From: Strigamia acuminata
Lineage: Eukaryota; Arthropoda; Chilopoda; Geophilomorpha; Linotaeniidae
DNA: 64,000 bases
Assembly (NCBI GenBank): GCA_949358305.1
Contig: OX442321.1
Coordinates: 4,489,605-4,553,604 of the forward strand
Direction of reading: 5' to 3'
Made by a program: the position numbers and the translations under genes. Shown here one piece after another: positions 10,901-22,562 of this stretch. Positions within the stretch are counted from its first letter, which is position 1, and the number at the start of each line of letters is the position of its first letter. Below the pieces are notes generated by a model. It was not told where the DNA came from. It did no database searches and saw nothing but the letters and a program-made list of their open reading frames with translations.

Positions 10901-13217
10901 AACTTGCCCACCTAGCAAGAAAACGACCAAAAGAGAAGTAATCAAAATAACTGCTCAAATTTTTGACCCCTTAGGATTTGCTACACCATTCACCGTGACA
11001 GCACGCATGTTTTTCCAGTCCCTATGGCTGAGGAATTTGCCATGGGATGACGAATTAGACAACGAGTTGCGCGCTGATTGGAAGAAGTGGACCGACCAAA
11101 TTCCCACTCTAAGAAAAATTCAAATCCCACGATGGTTGGGACAGGACGAATTTGACCAATGTGAAGTACACATATTCTGCGACGCGAGTCCGAAGGCATA
11201 TGGGGCGGTGGCATACATCCAGAACTCTAATGGTGATTTGATTGAGACTAATTTCATTTTGTCAAAGTGTCGTGTAGCTCCTGTTAAACCACTTACACTG
11301 CCAAGACTCGAGCTCATGGGAGCACTGGTTGCTGTACGTCTCTCCGACCAAATCAAGGAGTTGATGACGCCAGGTGAAATATTTTTTTGGACGGACTCTC
11401 AGATATGTCTCCATTGGATCAAGAACACATCCAAACGACCACCAACCTTCGTCCACAATCGAGTTTTGGAGATAAGGGAGAAGTCAAAAATTGAAGAGTG
11501 GAGACACGTGCCAGGCGTGGAAAATCCTGCTGACCGCCTGACAAGAGGAATGGACGCAGAAGCATTGATAACCGAGCAACTTTGGTGGCAGGGACCGGAC
11601 TGGCTACGTGGAAGTCGTCGAGATTGGCCAAACCTGCCAACAGAGCCGGTCGAAGAGGATGACGAAACGACTGAAACGCACGTCGAAGCCGTGCAAACAG
11701 CAGTAACTAATATTTTCCCGTTTGCCAGGTTTGGATCGTTTTCAAAAGCAATCCGAACACTGGCATGGGTTTACAGATTTGCTGACAATGCTGGAAAGCG
11801 ACAGACAGATGCCAGCCAACGCGGTCGAGGTCCATTAACTGCAGCTGAGATAAAACGGGCGAAATTCAGCTTGATTCGAATCGCGCAGTCGGACGCTTAT
11901 GGCCAGGAAATAAATCAATTGAGAGATGGCAGACAAATTCAGAGGGATTCAAAATTGCGAGACGTGAATACACAGCTGAACGAGATGGGGTTGATCGAAC
12001 TGCAAACTCGACTGCAAAAATCGCGAGATTTGTACACCGCTGTGCAACCTTTGATTTTACCTCCAAACCATAAACTCACGAAATTAATTTTGCAACACTC
12101 TCATTTACAGGTCCTTCATTGCGGATTGACAGCCACACTGTCTAAATTTCGAGAATTATACTGGACACCATCCGCAAGGAGGACCTTAAAATCGATTTTG
12201 GACAAATGCGTCGTCTGCAAAAAGATTCAAGGACGGTTGATGCGAGAAGTGCCAGGCCCCCTCCCAGCAGACAGGACGACTAAGTGCCAACCATTCGCGG
12301 TTACTGGGGTCGATTTTGCTGGACCGATAATAATAAAGGGACGAACAACCAAAGCTTACATAGCCCTTTTCACGTGTGCAACCATTCGAGCGGTCCATTT
12401 GGAACTGGTTCCCTCATTGTCAACAACAGACTTTTTGGGAGCTTTTGAACGATTCATCAGTCGTAGAGGCCTCCCAAAGACGATGTACAGCGACAACGGG
12501 TCCACCTTTCACCGCGCTCATTTAGAACTTTCATCTCTTTTACGCTCCACCAAAGACGAGGCGTTCCAAAATTATCTGGCTCAAAAGGGAATAGAGTGGA
12601 AGTTCATCGTGGAAAATGCACCATGGTGGGGAGGGTTTTGGGAGAGGATGGTACAGACAGTTAAACGTTGCTTGAAAAAAGTAATCGGATCTGCACACCT
12701 CAACTTTTATCAATTTGGAACTTTCTTGGCACAGACGGAAGCGGTCATCAACCGTAGGCCCATCACATACGTGTACGAGAAGCCAAGCGAAGCCGAACCA
12801 CTTACTCCAGCACATTTCTTGACGGGAATCATGCAAACGCACTTGCCGGATTCAGGGTCGACTGAAATACTCGAACCGACTCAAAAGGAATTCGTTCGAC
12901 AGTGGCAATATCAACAACGCATGTTGTCAACATTTTGGTCACGCTGGTCCCGTGAATATTTAAAGGACCTGAAGGTGCAAACGGGAAAATCAGACAAACG
13001 TGAGCTGCAAATTGACGACGTTGTGATAATTGAGGAGCAATTTAAACCCCGTTTGAAATGGAAGATGGGGAGAGTGGTCGAAGTCAGACGAGGTCGCGAT
13101 GACAAAGTTAGGTCATGTGAACTCGTGCTCGCGGATGGGGGAAAATTACGTCGACCAGTTCAACGTCTCGTGCGTTTGGAAGTGGGGTCAGACATCCCCT
13201 CCCCGCCGGCAGTGTGA
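7938..13217 (+). CDS. BEL/Pao gag-pol polyprotein, 1759 aa, intact
   Basis: A single frame encodes all the functions needed for reverse transcription and integration. In order: a coiled-coil-like gag start; the Pao gag core (about 150-330, with [14 protein letters not shown]); Cys/His zinc knuckles (about 376-438, [14 protein letters not shown] onward); an aspartic protease (DGGAQRTFI, 488-496); reverse transcriptase with [10 protein letters not shown] and YVDD (906-909); the Pao-type A17 region; RNase H (D1081, E1125, D1153); an H2C2 integrase finger (near 1390-1428); the DDE integrase core (D1459, D1519, E1569); and the C-terminal DUF5641-like part ([12 protein letters not shown]). The stop overlaps the 3' LTR by 5 bp. 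Start ATG at 7938 lies 55 bp after the LTR. No frameshift separates gag and pol. Confidence 0.97.
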   Translation: MVRVFELKNRAFRAAILVTETLLTTITTALTGRAAIPQATIELWMQQLEQKHKRAQTTFDATLDQAKSDQEIDTTVQALDALEDRLAAARAELTRYIQAYFPPVPPQNLQADADAQPATNIDALAAAITAAVSAATPRVTPTNGQPFIKRKPLEIPKFDGRKPEEWGGFWKTFSIQVGDDEQLDATHKLLHLRTYLVGDALDDIKALEITAGNYNIAVTRLQKKYGDKIVLENKYLSNLINLPLVNSDRDRMGLQKLHRHVEINIENLANIEVPLAEIQRTIFPVLSSAIPRNVIMEYDKDCDGERSVTRLMDWLSSYIAKHAKYDMMKSQTKPDATTNKSSSTDNAHNNKGKFKRKEKEPRSGSASQLSLIIIKCQFCDSAEHNRKRCPLSMEERRKRLQKKGICLRCLGKAPHKTEECRTRMKCYSCEGAHHTHVCDTPKSTEVVEGVTHSNSVVTTCPPKSEFLMVQMVKMAGPKLSTLGVCYIDGGAQRTFIRSELVKKLNLKILGTETINLAVFGQEPRSEIRNRVELILSPANSKSPAVTIEAIETAHVTSTPGEQPNGQLRAELQRRKIEVACKQVALHSKEVDLLIGVDHYWRVMTGQTEFLEENLIAVKTKFGWTLHGQTTNGTRVIAAPVRINKITLTPSTDDLLRRMWELESIGVRHESVETDDDAETLQKFEKTIKWTGSKYSVELPWIVDTNQLDDNYRGAEQRIMSLIRRFRKQPNLYLEYKKVIDEQLKMGIVEEIPNQTSTGPVYYMPHSPVIKEERVTTKLRVVFDASSHRKGYLSLNDCLSKGINFLPSLIFILLGFRLGRVAMIGDIKKAFHMIEIALKDRDATRFFWIDECWDGIGKALLKVLRQTRVLFGATPSPFLLSATIRHHLRKYEKKYPETVKLLLRCLYVDDFISSLKTVAQALMTFRQSNLIFAAAGMELAKWQTNSPELRTEFREECPSDATLTSNEDTKVLGIRWNPNLDELGLAVVETCPPSKKTTKREVIKITAQIFDPLGFATPFTVTARMFFQSLWLRNLPWDDELDNELRADWKKWTDQIPTLRKIQIPRWLGQDEFDQCEVHIFCDASPKAYGAVAYIQNSNGDLIETNFILSKCRVAPVKPLTLPRLELMGALVAVRLSDQIKELMTPGEIFFWTDSQICLHWIKNTSKRPPTFVHNRVLEIREKSKIEEWRHVPGVENPADRLTRGMDAEALITEQLWWQGPDWLRGSRRDWPNLPTEPVEEDDETTETHVEAVQTAVTNIFPFARFGSFSKAIRTLAWVYRFADNAGKRQTDASQRGRGPLTAAEIKRAKFSLIRIAQSDAYGQEINQLRDGRQIQRDSKLRDVNTQLNEMGLIELQTRLQKSRDLYTAVQPLILPPNHKLTKLILQHSHLQVLHCGLTATLSKFRELYWTPSARRTLKSILDKCVVCKKIQGRLMREVPGPLPADRTTKCQPFAVTGVDFAGPIIIKGRTTKAYIALFTCATIRAVHLELVPSLSTTDFLGAFERFISRRGLPKTMYSDNGSTFHRAHLELSSLLRSTKDEAFQNYLAQKGIEWKFIVENAPWWGGFWERMVQTVKRCLKKVIGSAHLNFYQFGTFLAQTEAVINRRPITYVYEKPSEAEPLTPAHFLTGIMQTHLPDSGSTEILEPTQKEFVRQWQYQQRMLSTFWSRWSREYLKDLKVQTGKSDKRELQIDDVVIIEEQFKPRLKWKMGRVVEVRRGRDDKVRSCELVLADGGKLRRPVQRLVRLEVGSDIPSPPAV

Positions 13218-13753
13218 AAATCGAGTGATTTTACGCGTGATATAAACTATTATTTGAATTGCTATTCTCATTTTTGAATTGTTGTTATCTTTTATATTTC
13301 AATGTGTTGATTTGACTTGTGGTTTTAGTTGTTATTTGTGTTTCATTTACCATTTTATTAGATTGAATAGTTTAATATTGTTGTAATATTTCTTATTTTA
13401 CTGCTTCAATATATTTGTATTTCTTATTTGAGTGTTTGACCTGTTCCTCATTTGTAGTACCTTGCCCTGTTAATCCCTTAATTGGTGTGGGTTTTTCCTA
13501 CCTCTTGAGCGCCGTCTCATTGGCGCTCTGAACGCGTCATCCACATTCCTCTACCCCTTTTCCCATTGTGTTGAAAATAGAATAAACTTTTAGTGTACCT
13601 TTTACCTCTAAAACGTGTGGTTGTGCTTTTACTTTGCTCCAACGCCATCTTTGAATTTCACCACCATCTCAACTTTATTCATCCACTTGTATCCAGGACT
13701 TTGGAAATTTGTTTGGTAGATTTGTATTGATTTAAACTTATGCAAATTTAACA
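13213..13753 (+). mobile_element. BEL/Pao 3' LTR
   Basis: Same length and sequence as the 5' LTR on reading. Polyadenylation AATAAA falls at 13581-13586. Confidence 0.97.
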
Positions 13754-13996
13754 ATGACGTTTCAATCGTCTATTTATTTTGCATTTCTGACCAGATGCAG
13801 GTCACTGTCAGGCGTAATATATTCTTCGAAGCGCATTGGTGAGACAGTATTGCGGTCTTAATTCGCATTCAAGAGGTTGTCATTTTCCAAGCGCCCAGGC
13901 TGATATCCTGCACCAAACAAAATATTAGATTTCACGAACTGACGCCATTTTTACTGAGCTACCACCATGGTTAAGTATTAAGAGTAGCGACACCTA

Positions 13997-14183
13997 AACT
14001 CTATTCCAAAAAGTATTTGAAATACTCCCATTGGAGATTTTGTCTCTAGTTCAGTTGTGTATTGAATATGATGCTGTTTTCAGATTCCATTAGACTTGTG
14101 CTGTTTTGTCGCAATACATTTATACTGGTGTTATGAATCTCCCAACCAATGGGAGTATTTCAAATACTTTTTGGAATAGAGTT
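13997..14183. mobile_element. 187-bp MITE with perfect 38-bp TIRs
   Basis: The ends starting AACTCTATTCCAAAAAG are perfect inverted repeats over 38 bp and are flanked by TA (13995-13996, 14184-14185). Perfect arms suggest recent mobilisation by a mariner-type transposase supplied elsewhere. Confidence 0.88.
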
Positions 14184-14189
14184 TAATGA

Positions 14190-14890
14190 CTTTCAATCTT
14201 TTGGTTAATACAGACCCATGAAAACCTAGTTTTTCTAAAACTATTGTTTCAGTCGAGTTAAAGACGTGACAAAGTTTCTAAAGAAAAAAACTAAATAAGT
14301 AAAAAAAATAATTAAAAATTTGAATTTTGAGTAATAAAATGATAAGGATTATTTTTGTTTAAACTTGACCACAGTGTCATCTCCCTGTCTTTTTTTCTTC
14401 CCCAAACCCTCCCCACACTTCCCTCTAATCTCATCCCCCAATACTCTTTCCGTAATTGTAATTGGAAGAATGCCCTTCTTGAAGTCAATAATATTGACTG
14501 GCTACGCCCTAATCGCCTCCTCCCAACCCGAATTCAAACTGTCTATTTTCCCTGACAAAATCTGCAATATTCTCACCAAATTCTCTCGGCCTCGTAAGCA
14601 TCATCACTCCCACCCTAAATCGTGATGGTCGACCGAACTCACCAGACTTCAGAAAATCAAAACCTTCCATTATCTTCATCGCCATACCAACTCCACCGGC
14701 AGCTACAAAACTGACTTTTTGAAGAGAAAGAGTGTTATATCTTTGCAACGGCGCCAGATATGCAAGTTCCGCCAACGGGAATCGACTTTTTAGCTTATTT
14801 TACATGCATTCAGCACGTTTTTGGCACGTTTTAAAATTTGGAAAAAAAGCAAAGTATGGAGAAATGGCCAAAAATTATAATTATTTTGAG
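14190..14890. other. No confident gene; unexplained minus-strand open frame
   Basis: A minus-strand frame at 14509-14775 contains VSFVAAGGVGMAMKIMEGF and a good donor-like GTGAGT after FLKS, so it might be an exon. I do not recognise it and see no partner exons. The plus strand here shows no MEK N-terminal kinase exons. Confidence 0.3.
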
Positions 14891-14894
14891 AGAA

Positions 14895-15405
14895 AGCACG
14901 CTGCACGTTGGCACTCGTTCGTACAAGTCGCCCGAACGACTGCTAGGCACACACTACTTGGTTCAATCCGACATTTGGAGCATGGGCCTGTCGTTGGTGG
15001 AGATGGCCATCGGTCTGTACCCAGTCACGCCGCCGGACCCTTTTGCGTTGGCCGCCATCTTCGGCTGCCAGAACACCGACAACATCGACGTGTCGCCTCG
15101 AAACCGTTCGCCGCGTTCGGCGATAGTCGGTTCCGGCGTTGTCGATGCATCTCGGCCAATGGCCATATTCGAATTGCTGGATTACATACTGTAGTTAACG
15201 ACGTACGGTAACATTATTTAATATGTTGAATAATTTCACGTTTAATAATCAACATTGAATTTTAGCCGCCGCCCACATTACCTCCTGGATTGTTTACGAT
15301 GGAATTTAAAGATTTCGTCGATCGAAGTTTAAAGAAAAATCTCACCGAAAGAGTCGATGGAATAATTTGCGCGTACGAAGATTAATGCTTTTATTAATTT
15401 AGGAC
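14895..15405 (+). pseudogene. MAP kinase kinase (MEK1/2-type) C-lobe remnant
   Basis: The frame from 14907 reads [18 protein letters not shown], then [21 protein letters not shown] and [10 protein letters not shown], the activation-segment-to-C-lobe part of a MEK1/2 kinase. After a 2-base frameshift near 15187 it reads VVND. A 63-bp GT-AG intron (15203-15265) follows, and the next exon gives PPPTLPPGLFTMEFKDFV. A second frame slip near 15370 precedes NAFIN, matching the MEK C-lobe end. The ATP site, HRD and DFG parts are absent. The retained intron shows this is not a processed copy. A truncated, frameshifted gene duplicate is the best reading. Confidence 0.88.
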
Positions 15406-15578
15406 ATTTCTTCTCTTTTGTAATTTCTACTGTCGACTCGTCGCTTTTTCTATGATCCAGTGAAATTTGATTTATTTTTTCCAATTTTTTTTTCAATGCG
15501 TACTTTCTATCGGTAGAATTTTATTACATTTTATATTCTTCGAAAACAAGATTGATTGCGTGCTTACATGTTTTATTT

Positions 15579-15640
15579 TCTTCTTTAACGAACGATTTTC
15601 TTCTTTAACGAACGATTTTCTTCTTTAACGAACGATTTTC
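15579..15640. repeat. Three copies of a 21-bp unit
   Basis: TTCTTCTTTAACGAACGATT in tandem, downstream of the MEK remnant. Confidence 0.85.
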
Positions 15641-15689
15641 TTTATTTTAATGTTACTTCATATCTGTTATTCCTTATGTTATTTCTTAC

Positions 15690-16225
15690 ACCTTATTACA
15701 TTTCTCAATCCTCACTTCTTATCCCTCATCCCTCATCCCTAATCCGTCATCTCTCACTTCTTATCTCTCATTTCTCACTTATCTTTCATCTCTCTTCTTA
15801 TTCCTCATCCGTCACTTCTTATCCCTCTTCCCTCTCTTCGTATCCTTCATCTCTCACTTCTTATCCCTCATCTCTTGCTTATCTCTCTTCCCTTCTTATC
15901 CCTCATCTTTCAATTGTTATCCCTCATCTCTCACTTATTTCTCATCTCTCACTTCTTACTTATCTCTCATCTGTCACTTCTCATCCTTTATCTCACTTCT
16001 TATCCCTCATCTTTTAGTTCTTATTTCTTCTTATTCTTCATCTCACGTATCATTCCTCATCTATTTCTCTTTCCATGCTGCTCGTCTCACTTCTTATCTG
16101 TCATCTCTCATCTCTCTCTTCTTATTCCTCATCTCATCCTTCTCTTCATATCCTTCATCCCTCACTTCTTACCCCTTGTCTTTCAGTTCTTATTCCTCAT
16201 TCCTCTCTTCTCATCTCTTATTCCT
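15690..16225. repeat. Pyrimidine-rich CTCATCTCTCACTTCTTATC satellite
   Basis: About 530 bp of degenerate tandem CT-rich units. The Ser/Leu/His/Ile-rich open frames here are artefacts. The block 16630-16870 is the purine-rich counterpart (GA-rich) on the same strand, and 16226-16363 is plain AT-rich sequence. Confidence 0.88.
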
Positions 16226-16363
16226 CATTATTTTATAATTATGTATTATCTTTTTTTAAATAAAATTTTAAATAAAGTTATTTACTCCGTTCGTTTTTGC
16301 TAATAAATAAATATAAACTCAAACTAAATTAACAATTTTTATTAGTTCTTTTAGTTCGTTAAC

Positions 16364-16568
16364 CCGCCACCAGATGGCGGAACGAACTGTTTTAGCACTA
16401 TCTGGTGGCGGTGTCACGAACTAAAATATTGCCACCAGATGGCGCAACGAAATATCCATTAGATTCGTTCAAACTTCTTTTTAGCAGCGCCATCTGGTGG
16501 CGATATTTTAGTTCGTAACACCGCCACCAGATGGTGCTGAAAACAATTCGTTGCGCCATCTGGTGGCG
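16364..16568. repeat. Foldback of six alternating CTCF-consensus sites
   Basis: The arms 16364-16447 and 16484-16568 are inverted copies about 90 percent alike around a 36-bp loop. They contain GCCACCAGATGGCG or its complement six times, in strictly alternating orientation, at 16364-16380 (+), 16396-16412 (-), 16431-16445 (+), 16487-16502 (-), 16521-16537 (+) and 16553-16568 (-). The word fits the CTCF core CCASYAGRKGGCRS exactly in four of the six. Whether this is a MITE-like element or a functional insulator is open. Confidence 0.85.
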
Positions 16569-16884
16569 AAATTTTTAGATTGTGTTTGTGCATTCAACAA
16601 ATAAATTTCCATCATGTTCAGCCTTTTAATTAATTTTTATTTTTAAATTGAAGTTGACTGATCTGGAAGGAAAGAGACAAGAGGGAAGGGGAAGAGGGGC
16701 GAGGAGGAGAGAAAGGAGATGAGATAAGGAATTCAGTGAAGGTTAAGAAGCGTGAGATAATAGATAAGAAGTGAGGAAGGTGATAAGTAGAGATGAGGAA
16801 TAAGAATTCAAAGATGAGGAATAAGAATTCAAAGACGAGGAATAAGTGAGGAATGAGAGTAAGGGGCGACGTATGAGAAGTGAG

Positions 16885-17787
16885 AGATATGTGGTAAAAT
16901 TGTGTGCAAAAACGTGGTAAAATTGTGTGCAAAAACGTGGTAAAATTGTGTGCAAAACGTGGTAAAATTGTGTGCAAAAACGTGGTAAAATTGTGTGCAA
17001 AACGTGGTAAAATTGTGTGCAAACATGTGGTAAAATTGTGTGCAAATACGTGGTAAAATTGTGTGCAAATACGTGATAATGTGTATGCGAAAAGTTGGCA
17101 AAATGTGTGCAAATACGTGGTAAAAGGTGTGCAAAAAACGTGGCATAATTTGTGCAAAAACTTGGCCAAAGTTGTGCAAATAAGTGGTAAAATGTGTGCA
17201 TAAACGTGGTAAAATGTCTGCAAAAACGTGGCATAATGTGTGCAAAAACGTGGCATAATGTGTGCAAAAACGTGGTAAAATATGTGCAAAAACTTGGTAA
17301 AATGTGTGGTAAAACATGGTAAAATGTGTGTGGTAAAACGTGATAAAATGTCTGCAATAACGTAGCAAAATGTATGCAAAAACGTGGCATAATGTGTACA
17401 AAATCGTGGTAAAATATGTGCAAAAACGTGGTAAAATGTCTGCAATAACGTGGCAAAATATGTATAAAAACGTAGCAAAATGTGTGCAAAAAACGTGGCA
17501 TAATGTGTGCAAAAACTTGGGAAAATTTGTGCAAAAACATGGTAAAATGTGTGTGGTAAAACGTGGTAAAATGTCTGCAATAACGTGGCAAAATATGTAT
17601 AAAAACGTAGCAAAATGTGTGCAAAAAACGTGGCATAATGTGTGCAAAAACTTGGGAAAATTTGTGCAAAAACATGGTAAAATGTGTGTGGTAAAACGTG
17701 GTAAAATGTCTGCAATAACGTAGCAAAATGTGTGCAAAAACGTGGTAAAATATGTGCAAAAACGTGGTAAAATGTCTGCAATAACGT
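16885..17787. repeat. 22-bp minisatellite, left part
   Basis: About 40 copies of GTGCAAAAACGTGGTAAAATGT with small variants, including two near-identical 118-bp higher-order copies (about 17460-17700). The array continues at 24461-24775 after an LTR-element insertion. All three minus-strand frames are open for 350-390 codons because the unit lacks stops there. Confidence 0.95.
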
Positions 17788-19685
17788 TGTGACGGTGACG
17801 ACCACAACTCCTATCGCATGATAGTACCGGGTATAAGTCGCGTGAAATAGTGAATAATACGAGATAAAATAAAGACAACAAGTTTCTCAAAACACTACAT
17901 TTATTGTTGTCAAACAATAGAATCAAATCTAAAAGTTATACAAATTCTAATGCCGACATTTGGCAAGTTAAGTACAAGTTAAACTATACATGAATTGGCT
18001 GTAAAACAGCCCTAAAATAATATGATTACGGTTATTGGTGATCCGGGGTTCGGGAACGGCAAAACGCCCGCTCGACCGAGTTAAAGATGTCGTCTACGAT
18101 AGCCGGGCTGGCTGTGTCCTCGCGGCTTCCGTCGGCGCTTCGTAATCGTGGAACTACTTCGTTCGCGTTCCAGGTCCGTATCGTGTAATGGTCCGTGTAA
18201 TGCTGTTGGTTCGATCCGAGAGGTGCGGTTGACTCATGTGCACCGCCACAACTAGGGTTGGAAATTGGTAATGAATAAATGAAGTCATTTATTCGCCAAG
18301 GTTCCGCTTGCGAATTATATTTAATTCGCGATGTTGTGAGTTTAATAAATTAACTCAATAAATTGTATTCAATTTATTGTTACGAATTTGATTCGTCATA
18401 CAGTGAAATAAGTCTCGTGACTTACTTCGGTTGTTAACTTGTTGCCAAGTTTAAACAATTAAGGTGTATTTATCAACTACAAAATATAATAAAGGTTAAA
18501 CATCGCAACACACAATTGCCGTCAAAGTTCGCCTTGCTGAGCAGAACAGTATCGCGCGTGCCCTAAATAACAGTGCGGTGAGAGACGGCACTGGTATTCA
18601 GGGGGATATAGCCCGCAGTTCTGCACAACAGAATTAATCACCCGAGATACTACTCATAAGTAGACTGCTTTGGCACCATCACCGAAGAGATATAACTTTC
18701 CCAAACACATAGTGCTACTGGCGGTAACTGCATGTTTTGCATGCAGACTGCTTTGGCACCATCAAGTGATGGAGTCAATCTCTTTCAGTAACAGTGCTAC
18801 TAACGGTTACTAAATACTTTGGTATCACACGTGATTCTATTGTCCGACCACGAGGATACTTATGCGGGAGGCTTTCTCCTCGGCAAGACCGTTTGACGGA
18901 AACATTAACAGTCCGAACTTCGCCTTCAGTTGACGGGGGTTGCATGGCTCAGCAGAGCCATGCTATGCATGGACCGGTAGGCCCATGCCCTGAGTAAGAA
19001 ACAGTTATTTGACATGCGGAACATACCAAATAACCAGAAATCAAGAACTACTTAACTTCCTGTTGTCAGGGAGTTTTATACTCGGTGGGATTAAGTTCCA
19101 CCAATCTCGTATCGCAGGAAGTGGATACGGAGATGCAAACTTGGATTATGCTAATCCTTGACATGAAACAGGAAATGGATACCGGGGACCGGAAGTGGAT
19201 ACCCAGGACACATTCCCAAGTCACACATTAATCCTTTAATCCGCAAGGTCACATTTCCAAGAATGTGACCAATTCTTCTTCCAAACATTCAATGCAATAA
19301 TATATCTTTATATTATTGTCCAATTAAATAATCTACGTGAATATATTAACTACTTATTTAATATATATATCTTGTTATTCATTTAATTCCGTATTTCGAA
19401 TTTACCGCTGATCTGCGATAGCGCCATCTAGTGGCGACATTGCGCATTGACAAATGCGGTTTTAGCAGACGATTCTCTGTAATTTCGGCCGTGATATTTC
19501 GATATCATGAAGATTGAATTGTTTATTCTTATCAAACGAACATATTTGTAATTAAAACACCATAAATAACTTTATTTAGGAATTACATTGGTTCTACAAC
19601 AAATACAGTAGAATTACCGTCAAAATGGCGCAACAGCGCCTTCTGGTGGAAAATCAGGCATTTATAGCCCTATTAATTTGTCACA
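17788..19685 (-). mobile_element. LTR, 3' copy of the LARD-like element
   Basis: 1898 bp. The polypurine tract AAGGGGGATT (minus strand) abuts it at 19686-19695. It contains CTCF-like words at 19421-19436 (GCGCCATCTAGTGGCG) and 19636-19649, and a hairpin-rich block (18660-18990) with the repeated GACTGCTTTGGCACCATCA. Confidence 0.93.
19421..19436 (+). promoter_or_regulatory. CTCF-consensus word in the LTR
   Basis: GCGCCATCTAGTGGCG fits the CTCF core on either animal consensus. An identical word is in the other LTR at 24196-24211. Binding is not shown by sequence alone. Confidence 0.5.
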
Positions 19686-20301
19686 AATCCCCCTTAAATA
19701 ATTGGAAGTGTTTACACTTTCACTTATTTCTATCCTATTAATGGATATAAATGCTTTTGTCAGGCTTGATATATCTTGGGAGATGCTGTGACTTCCAATT
19801 CTGAATTTAGTTGTTTAACTCAATTAGATTGCCTAAGTTCAGGATTTTTCAATAGCACAAATTCGATTTTGTTCTACGTAATTTAGTCAAGTTTATTAAT
19901 AAATAATAAAACTTCCTTCCGATAATATTGACAATTAAGCATCATCACGTCCCCCTTAATTGTCGTAACTATGGTCAATTCTTTAGAAAAGACATCGTAT
20001 TTTTTCTTATCATGTTTAGTCAATAAGATTCCTTACAAAATTTTGAGCTCGCGCCATTGCGAATTTCCGAGCTCTCTTAGCTCGCTTTAACAATTTTCGG
20101 CCCTTTTTCTTGGATAGTTACACGGTGATGTATAGTGTAACTTGTGTCGTATCTCTAACGACTGCAAACCTGGAGTTGGCATTCGAACACGTCAGTGTGT
20201 ATGTGCCGATTGCAAACATTGGTTTGTAATCAAAGTTTCTTCACATCCAGCTGTGTTTGGTAATTGAAAACGCTTGTTTTCAGTTCTTAATTCCTCTTTT
20301 T

Positions 20302-20703
20302 CTATTGAATTAAGTGAATCAAACCTTTCACTTGAAATAATTTGATTCGCCAAGTTTCGACTGGGGTTTCCACAATCAAGTGACTTTGATTGGGCTTTAG
20401 CAGAGAATCCACTGAATTCAACGGAACATTATCTGGATTTATCCACTGATTTTGTTTATCCATAGTTTTTACATGAAGTATTGCTTCCCTTAGGATCGCA
20501 AATCGATTTCGATCTAATTCATACACTTGACAGTAGACTGTCAGATCATCCGGAATTATTTCGGGTTGATTTTTGAACAGTTGGTAACTTAGATTTAAGT
20601 TTGCCTGCTCATTTTCTCCTAAAGGTTGATAACTTAGATTTAAACTATCACCTTCATTATCTCCTTCTTCAGAGTCAAATATGGTAAACGGTTGTTGAAC
20701 CAT
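20302..20703 (-). CDS. Small ORF of the LARD-like element, 133 aa
   Basis: The only notable frame in the interior starts MVQQPFTIFDSEEG and has an acidic, Asn/Gln-rich first half with a twofold NLSYQ repeat, then VYCQVYELDRNRFAILREAI. It lies on the element's sense strand but in its 3' half. I find no zinc knuckle, protease or RT motif. It could be a vestigial accessory frame or chance. Confidence 0.35.
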   Translation of the reverse strand: MVQQPFTIFDSEEGDNEGDSLNLSYQPLGENEQANLNLSYQLFKNQPEIIPDDLTVYCQVYELDRNRFAILREAILHVKTMDKQNQWINPDNVPLNSVDSLLKPNQSHLIVETPVETWRIKLFQVKGLIHLIQ

Positions 20704-22542
20704 ATTAAAACTTGAACAATTCGGAAATAAAGAATTCTTTATTATTAAAGAATTCAATATACACTTTAATACAATACACTTTCAAAAGGAAACACTTCTA
20801 AACTTTAATAAAGCGAAATTAAACTTCGCGTTGTTTAATACGCGTTAAACTTTCAAAAAATTAAAACAAAACACTAAATATCAGAATATTTAAACTGGCG
20901 TGATTAAAAGCACGCTTAATTCAAAGTTAACAATAAAAGAACAAACAATACTTAGCTTTGCAGGTTACGGCGCGGTAATTCGAATCGTGACTGAAATCGG
21001 GACGGCGTGGTCAAGATGGCACTGGAACACATCTATCCGGGTCTGGTCTGGTGGTCTGGGTCCACGCTTAAATCTGGATCCTAATCTGCGCCTCTGTGAT
21101 TGGTGAATTTTGGTTTCACCTTAATTAGTAGTTCTCTACTAAGTCCGTACTTCTTGGAATTTGGACTTTTTAGCAATCCAAATAATTAAATAATTTTTCT
21201 TCGAAAAATATTTTTTCTTTAATTATTCTGTTTGTGTGTAATATTATTACAACCACAGTTTTAATAAAGTTTTCGACTTTCAACATTGTGTATTTTTATT
21301 TCCGATAGAAAAAAAGTGATTTGATCCAGTTTTACATTTTCAGGGGTTAAATTCCATTTTTCGAGTGGAAAAGTATAGTTATAATTGTTTAATAACATCC
21401 ATTTCCCCCTTTTTTAACAAATTTTTTAACAAATAAAAATTCGTTAAAATCCTTTAAAATTTGCCACGAGAAAAATTCTCTAATTCTTACTAACAAAGGA
21501 CGTGTTTTTTGATTATTAGTTTTAATAATTTGTCCCCCTTATCTCTAATAACGAGATGTTTGTTGAAATCTTTTTATCTTTCGAATGAAAGAATATTTTG
21601 ACCACAATTTTCGTAAATATTTTCATATGCTGCAGCATTTCCCCAATTCAAATCTTTGAATGAAAAGATAAACCTGGAGAACTTCACTGAATTCAGAGTC
21701 CAGAGTGCTAATCGGGATTCGTAATGTTCGACGCAAAAATACTACTCCACGTGGTCGGTATCTTTAATCGCCGCCATTTTACATTTCTTTAATTTCCATT
21801 GTTTTCGAATGAAAAAATGTACTTTTGAAAATAATTAATTCCTTCAAATAAAGGTAAATTTTAATTTCGATTTGCAAATTTCTTTTTAGCAAAATGAAGT
21901 ATGTTGTTTTTCAAAACAACTAGATCGTTTTTGGATACCGACGGTCAGTGGAAACAACTTCGCAACGCTTACACAAATCTCTACGAACCTTGTGTAACGT
22001 TTCCACGCTGTTTTTGATACACTGTCCGCCCTAATTTCCAAGCATTCGTTCGCACCTTGCATCGAAGGTTTGAGTGGCTTTCCTGCCGCGTTTATGACGG
22101 ATACCGTCGCTTGTTGAAGCTGCGGTTTGGTCGCTTGGCATCGGTGTCGACGTACCGCTTCGGAAAACTGAATTTTCCGAAAATATTTTCAAAAGTTTAA
22201 CTTTTCGTTTTTAGTAGGCTTCTACTACGTCCGCTCTTTGGTCTGGTCAATCTTTTTACCGATTGAATATTTTCCTTCGAAAATATTTTTATAAAATTTA
22301 TAAAATACCAGCCAATTTTATGTGAAAATTAATAAATAATTTCACTTCAATATTTCGAGTGTTTTTTCAACACACATAACATTCCCTTTAATGTCGGTTT
22401 TCGTATGAATTCCAACGTTTTTAAAAGAAATTTTCCTACTTCGCAAAAGTAGAAATATATAATTCGCTTCAAAATGTTATAATCTTTATTTATCTCAATT
22501 TTCACTTTCTATTAAATTCGGTAAATTTAAACTTTGCAACCT

Positions 22543-22560
22543 ATCTCGGTGGGACCTCCA
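22543..22560 (-). other. Primer-binding site, tRNA-Gln type
   Basis: Read on the minus strand, TGGAGGTCCCACCGAGAT lies 2 bases from the LTR and is complementary to a tRNA-Gln 3' end (TGGGACCT plus CCA). This fixes the element's orientation. Confidence 0.78.
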
Positions 22561-22562
22561 CG

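Larger units (their letters stand above)
7342..13753 (+). mobile_element. Complete BEL/Pao LTR retrotransposon
   Basis: A 6412-bp element bounded by two 541-bp LTRs that read identically. It is flanked by the 5-bp target duplication ATGAC (7337-7341 and 13754-13758), the size usual for BEL/Pao. It has a primer-binding site, one uninterrupted polyprotein frame and no env-like frame. Identical LTRs and an intact frame mean the insertion is recent and could be mobile. The flanks 7194-7336 and 13759-13996 hold nothing recognisable. Confidence 0.97.

Noticed and set aside
15690-16303. Ser/Leu-rich frames of 113-142 codons suggesting a membrane protein
   Set aside because: They derive from a degenerate pyrimidine-rich tandem repeat.
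16630-17926. Three overlapping minus-strand open frames of 354-391 codons
   Set aside because: All three frames are open only because the 22-bp minisatellite unit lacks stops on that strand. The proteins are endless HTFYHVFAH-type repeats with no family resemblance.
18794-18997. 67-codon frame present in both LTRs (also 23569-23772)
   Set aside because: It is antisense to the element and duplicated simply because the LTRs are duplicates. No recognisable domain.
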